DNA from: Ferrovaceae bacterium
GTDB taxonomy: Bacteria; Pseudomonadota; Gammaproteobacteria; Burkholderiales; Ferrovaceae
DNA: 8,713 nucleotides
Direction of reading: 5' to 3'
NCBI GenBank assembly: GCA_027457225.1
Contig: DAIDTL010000042.1
Location: 1 to 8,713 of the forward strand
Of the stretch, positions 6,329-8,713 are shown one piece after another. The notes under the pieces were generated by a model. It was not told where the DNA came from and did no database searches. It saw only the letters and a program-made list of their open reading frames with translations. A program made the translations under genes and the position numbers. The stretch's first letter is position 1, and each line of letters begins with the position of its first letter.

Positions 6329-7260
6329 TGCATATTGTATTTGCCGGAACCCCGGAGTTTGCTGCACGCAGTCTGGAAGCGCTGATTGCTGCAGGACATC
6401 AGGTGGTTGCCGTGTTAACCCAGCCGGACAGGCCTGTTGGCCGGGGTTTTAAGGTCATACCCGGTCCGGTCAAACGAACCGCTCTGGCGGCTCATGTTCC
6501 GGTTTATCAGCCAGCAACGTTAAATACTGTCGAGACTTTGGGACTGATACGGAGTTTTTCAGCCGATGTTATGGTCGTCTCAGCCTATGGCCAACTGCTT
6601 CCTTCCGAGATTCTGGGCGCCACTCGACTGGGCGCCATTAACATCCATGCTTCGTTATTGCCTCGCTGGCGCGGTGCAGCGCCCATTCAACGCGCACTCC
6701 AGTCAGGTGACGCAGAGACCGGGATCAGCATAATGCAAATGGATCAGGGGCTGGATACAGGGCCAGTGTTATTGGCGCGGCACTGTCCAATTCTGGCGCA
6801 TGACACCGGGCATACACTGCATGATCGATTGGCTGATCTGGGCGCACGGACCATTATCGAAGCGCTTGAAGGATTGAAGGCGGGTAAATTGAAGCCGGTT
6901 CCTCAACCACTGGCCGGCGCAACCTATGCTCACAAAATCACTACAGCTGAAACGCTATTGCACTGGGAAAAAGATGCGGATCAATTGGCATTGGATATTC
7001 GCGCGTTCAACCCTGTACCCGTATCCAGGACTTATTTGCGGGGTGAATTATTAAAGGTGTGGGAAGCCGAAGCGCTGCCGGGAGAGAATAAAGACGTCCC
7101 GGGGACGGTGCTATCTCTTGATGAAACAGGCCTTTCAGTGGTCTGCGGAAAAGGGCGACTGGTGCTGCAGATACTACAACGCGCGGGTGGGAAACCGATG
7201 ACTGCAAGGGAGTTTTTTAAGGGCTTCCCGGTGGTACCGGGGGAGCGGCTGGAGGGTTGA
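6328..7260 (+). CDS. fmt: Methionyl-tRNA formyltransferase
   Basis: Fmt transfers a formyl group from 10-formyltetrahydrofolate to Met-tRNA-fMet, giving the initiator used in bacterial translation. The 310 residues match the usual length of about 315. The N-terminal Rossmann-type domain begins [12 protein letters not shown] and includes the tRNA-binding loop TQPDRPVGRG (31-40). The catalytic residues are Asn105 and His107 in NIHASLLPRWRGAAPIQ, and Asp143 in GLDTGPVL. A C-terminal OB-like domain covers about residues 205-310. One variation is FNPVPVS (227-233), where the family usually has FNPWPGA. The ATG overlaps the def stop (TAATG) and CGGGAA lies about nine bases upstream. The TGA overlaps the rsmB ATG (TGATG), so the three genes are probably translated in a coupled way. 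Confidence 0.97.
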   Translation: MHIVFAGTPEFAARSLEALIAAGHQVVAVLTQPDRPVGRGFKVIPGPVKRTALAAHVPVYQPATLNTVETLGLIRSFSADVMVVSAYGQLLPSEILGATRLGAINIHASLLPRWRGAAPIQRALQSGDAETGISIMQMDQGLDTGPVLLARHCPILAHDTGHTLHDRLADLGARTIIEALEGLKAGKLKPVPQPLAGATYAHKITTAETLLHWEKDADQLALDIRAFNPVPVSRTYLRGELLKVWEAEALPGENKDVPGTVLSLDETGLSVVCGKGRLVLQILQRAGGKPMTAREFFKGFPVVPGERLEG

Positions 7261-8537
7261 TGCAGGAAATCCAACGCTTGGCCACGATTTCCCTGGCCCA
7301 GGTCCTGGGTGGGAAAAATCTTGACCATGCGCTAACTGACGCTCGGGGACAGGCCAAAGGTCAGCTCACCGACCATCAAAGAGCGTCCTTGCAAGATGTG
7401 GGCTATGGGGTTTTGCGCCATCATACTGAAATTGAACGGGTGTTACAGCAGCTCTTTACCAAGAGGAAGCCTGATCCACCCCTGGATTCACTGCTGATGG
7501 TGGCGGCTTACCAGTTGCTTCATACACGGGTCGCCCACCATGCAGTAGTGAGCCATGCGGTAGAAGTCGCGGCGTTGTTGGGCGGATCCGGTGCAAAAGG
7601 GTTTGTGAACGGCGTTTTGCGCAACCTGCTTCGTCAACGGGAAATGCTATTACAGTACGCACATGCGACTCCAGAAGGGCGATTCAGTCACCCCAAGTGG
7701 TGGATAGACAAGGTAATGGCACAATATCCGGAACGTTGGGAAGCGATGTTGAACGAAGCTCAAACACATCCTCCGATGACATTGCGGGTCAATCGCCGCA
7801 ACAGCAGTCGCGAGCAGTATCAGGCACGGCTCAAGCTTGCCGGGATCGAGTCCGCTCCGGTGGGTGTCGAGGGACTGGTTCTGAAGGAGCCGGTGAACAT
7901 AAGGCTGCTGCCCGGCTTTGATCATGGTGATGTTTCTGTGCAAGATGCGTCGGCACAATATGCCGTGGAGTTTTTTGCATTGCATCCTAATCAGCGCGTA
8001 CTTGACGCATGCGCAGCGCCAGGAGGCAAAACCGGGCATATTCTTGAGCGGGGCAAAGCGTTGGAATTATTGGCCTTGGACAAGGATTCTGGACGAATCA
8101 AAAAGACGGAAGCCAACCTGCGTCGATTAAACGTGATGGCCCAATGTGTCGCCACCGATGCCGGCGACCTGAAATCCTGGTGGGACGGTCGTCCTTTCGA
8201 TCGCGTATTGCTGGACGCACCGTGTAGTGGTTCGGGTGTGGTGAGAAGACATCCGGATATCAAATGGTTGCGTCGTCCCGAAGATATTCCTGCACTGGTT
8301 TTCGCGCAGGAGAGGTTGTTGGAAGCTTTGTGGCAAGTGGTGCAACGAGGAGGCAGGTTGGTTTACGCTACATGTTCTATTTTCAGGGAAGAAAATCAAG
8401 GTCAGGCCGAAGCGTTTTTGCAGAAGCATACAGATGCCCGGCAGCTCTCGATCGATGATCCAATATTTCATCAGGGGCAGATCTATCCTGATTATGATCA
8501 TGACGGATTTTTCTATGCGATCTTTCAAAAAGTTTAG
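7260..8537 (+). CDS. rsmB: 16S rRNA m5C967 methyltransferase RsmB
   Basis: RsmB (Sun/Fmu) uses S-adenosylmethionine to methylate C967 of 16S rRNA. The 425-residue protein matches the family length. Residues 1 to about 140 form the NusB-like RNA-binding domain (including VAAYQLLHTR and GFVNGVLRNLLR). The methyltransferase domain has VQDASAQYA (227-235), the cofactor loop ACAAPGGKT (250-258), an ALDKD turn (272-276), motif IV LLDAPCSGSG (317-326, Cys322) and motif VI YATCS (369-373, nucleophile Cys372). It ends DGFFYAIFQK, typical of the family. I prefer ATG at 7260 to the TTG directly before it (7257), because GGAGG at 7251-7255 is four bases from the ATG but only one from the TTG. It overlaps fmt by one base and the next gene by 23. 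Confidence 0.96.
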   Translation: MQEIQRLATISLAQVLGGKNLDHALTDARGQAKGQLTDHQRASLQDVGYGVLRHHTEIERVLQQLFTKRKPDPPLDSLLMVAAYQLLHTRVAHHAVVSHAVEVAALLGGSGAKGFVNGVLRNLLRQREMLLQYAHATPEGRFSHPKWWIDKVMAQYPERWEAMLNEAQTHPPMTLRVNRRNSSREQYQARLKLAGIESAPVGVEGLVLKEPVNIRLLPGFDHGDVSVQDASAQYAVEFFALHPNQRVLDACAAPGGKTGHILERGKALELLALDKDSGRIKKTEANLRRLNVMAQCVATDAGDLKSWWDGRPFDRVLLDAPCSGSGVVRRHPDIKWLRRPEDIPALVFAQERLLEALWQVVQRGGRLVYATCSIFREENQGQAEAFLQKHTDARQLSIDDPIFHQGQIYPDYDHDGFFYAIFQKV

Positions 8538-8713
8538 CCTCCTGCTGGCACTGGCGGTGCTCTTGTTCTCCAGCGCAACCGTGGTTCGTGCTGAGGGCAT
8601 TTCGGTACGTCATGCCGAGGTCTACGCATCCGACGATGGTTATTTCCTGAATGCCGAATTTGACCTTGAACTCACACCAGCGTTGGAAGAAGCGTTAAAT
8701 CGTGGTGTTTCAC
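8515..8713 (+). CDS. DUF4390-like secreted protein, 5' part (cut by window end)
   Basis: An open frame begins at ATG 8515 inside the end of rsmB and runs off the window after 66 codons. Residues 1 to about 26 form a classic signal peptide: basic MRSFKK, a hydrophobic stretch LLLALAVLLF, and a likely cut after VVRA. The mature part starts EGISVRHAEVY and continues with DGYFLNAEFDLEL and LEEALNRGVS. This resembles DUF4390 proteins, which in betaproteobacteria commonly lie between rsmB and the ntrY/ntrX two-component genes. Their function is not established. GGA at 8505-8507, seven bases before the ATG, is a modest ribosome-binding site. The 23-base overlap with rsmB suggests coupled translation. 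The family call rests on remembered sequence patterns and location. Confidence 0.8.
   Translation, partial: MRSFKKFSLLLALAVLLFSSATVVRAEGISVRHAEVYASDDGYFLNAEFDLELTPALEEALNRGVS

Noticed and set aside
7257..7259. TTG as the start of rsmB, one codon earlier
   Set aside because: GGAGG is only one base away from it, while the ATG at 7260 has a workable spacing and the common TGATG overlap.
1..8713. tRNA, rRNA, CRISPR, insertion sequence, prophage or toxin-antitoxin elements
   Set aside because: I looked on both strands and found no tRNA-like structure, direct-repeat array, transposase or integrase motif. Nearly all bases are accounted for by recognised genes.

Overview
The window is a compact bacterial chromosomal segment, almost entirely coding, made up mostly of conserved housekeeping genes. 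The gene content and order point to a proteobacterium, most likely a betaproteobacterium: dprA-smg-topA runs divergently from def-fmt-rsmB, rsmB is followed at once by a DUF4390-type secreted protein, and TopA has the lysine-rich tail common in that class. I cannot name a genus. gyrB usually lies close to dnaA and dnaN in these bacteria, so the window may lie near the replication origin, but the origin itself is not visible.

Layout. Positions 2-808 (+) are the 3' end of gyrB. After 38 bases comes a family 2 glycosyltransferase gene (847-1686, +), the only gene here without an obvious housekeeping role. It converges with topA, with 4 bases between the two stop codons. On the minus strand, read from right to left, dprA (5753-4752), smg (4706-4251) and topA (4234-1691) form a likely operon with gaps of 45 and 16 bases. 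A 71-base divergent promoter region (5754-5824) separates it from a plus-strand operon: def (5825-6328), fmt (6328-7260), rsmB (7260-8537) and the start of a DUF4390-like gene (8515 to the window end). These genes overlap by 1, 1 and 23 bases, so translational coupling is likely.

Functions. def and fmt are the two halves of the N-formylmethionine cycle, since Fmt formylates initiator Met-tRNA and Def removes the formyl group from the new protein. RsmB methylates 16S rRNA. GyrB and TopA act in opposite directions on DNA supercoiling and sit with one gene between them. DprA handles incoming single-stranded DNA during natural transformation.

Points worth a second look are a DprA that lacks the usual N-terminal domain and starts at TTG, a pair of candidate terminators around the topA/glycosyltransferase junction that each lie partly in the opposing gene, a start codon inside a possible hairpin for the glycosyltransferase, overlapping divergent -10 boxes, and runs of seven or eight C in the coding strands of topA and dprA. 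I found no mobile element, CRISPR array, RNA gene or clearly new system.
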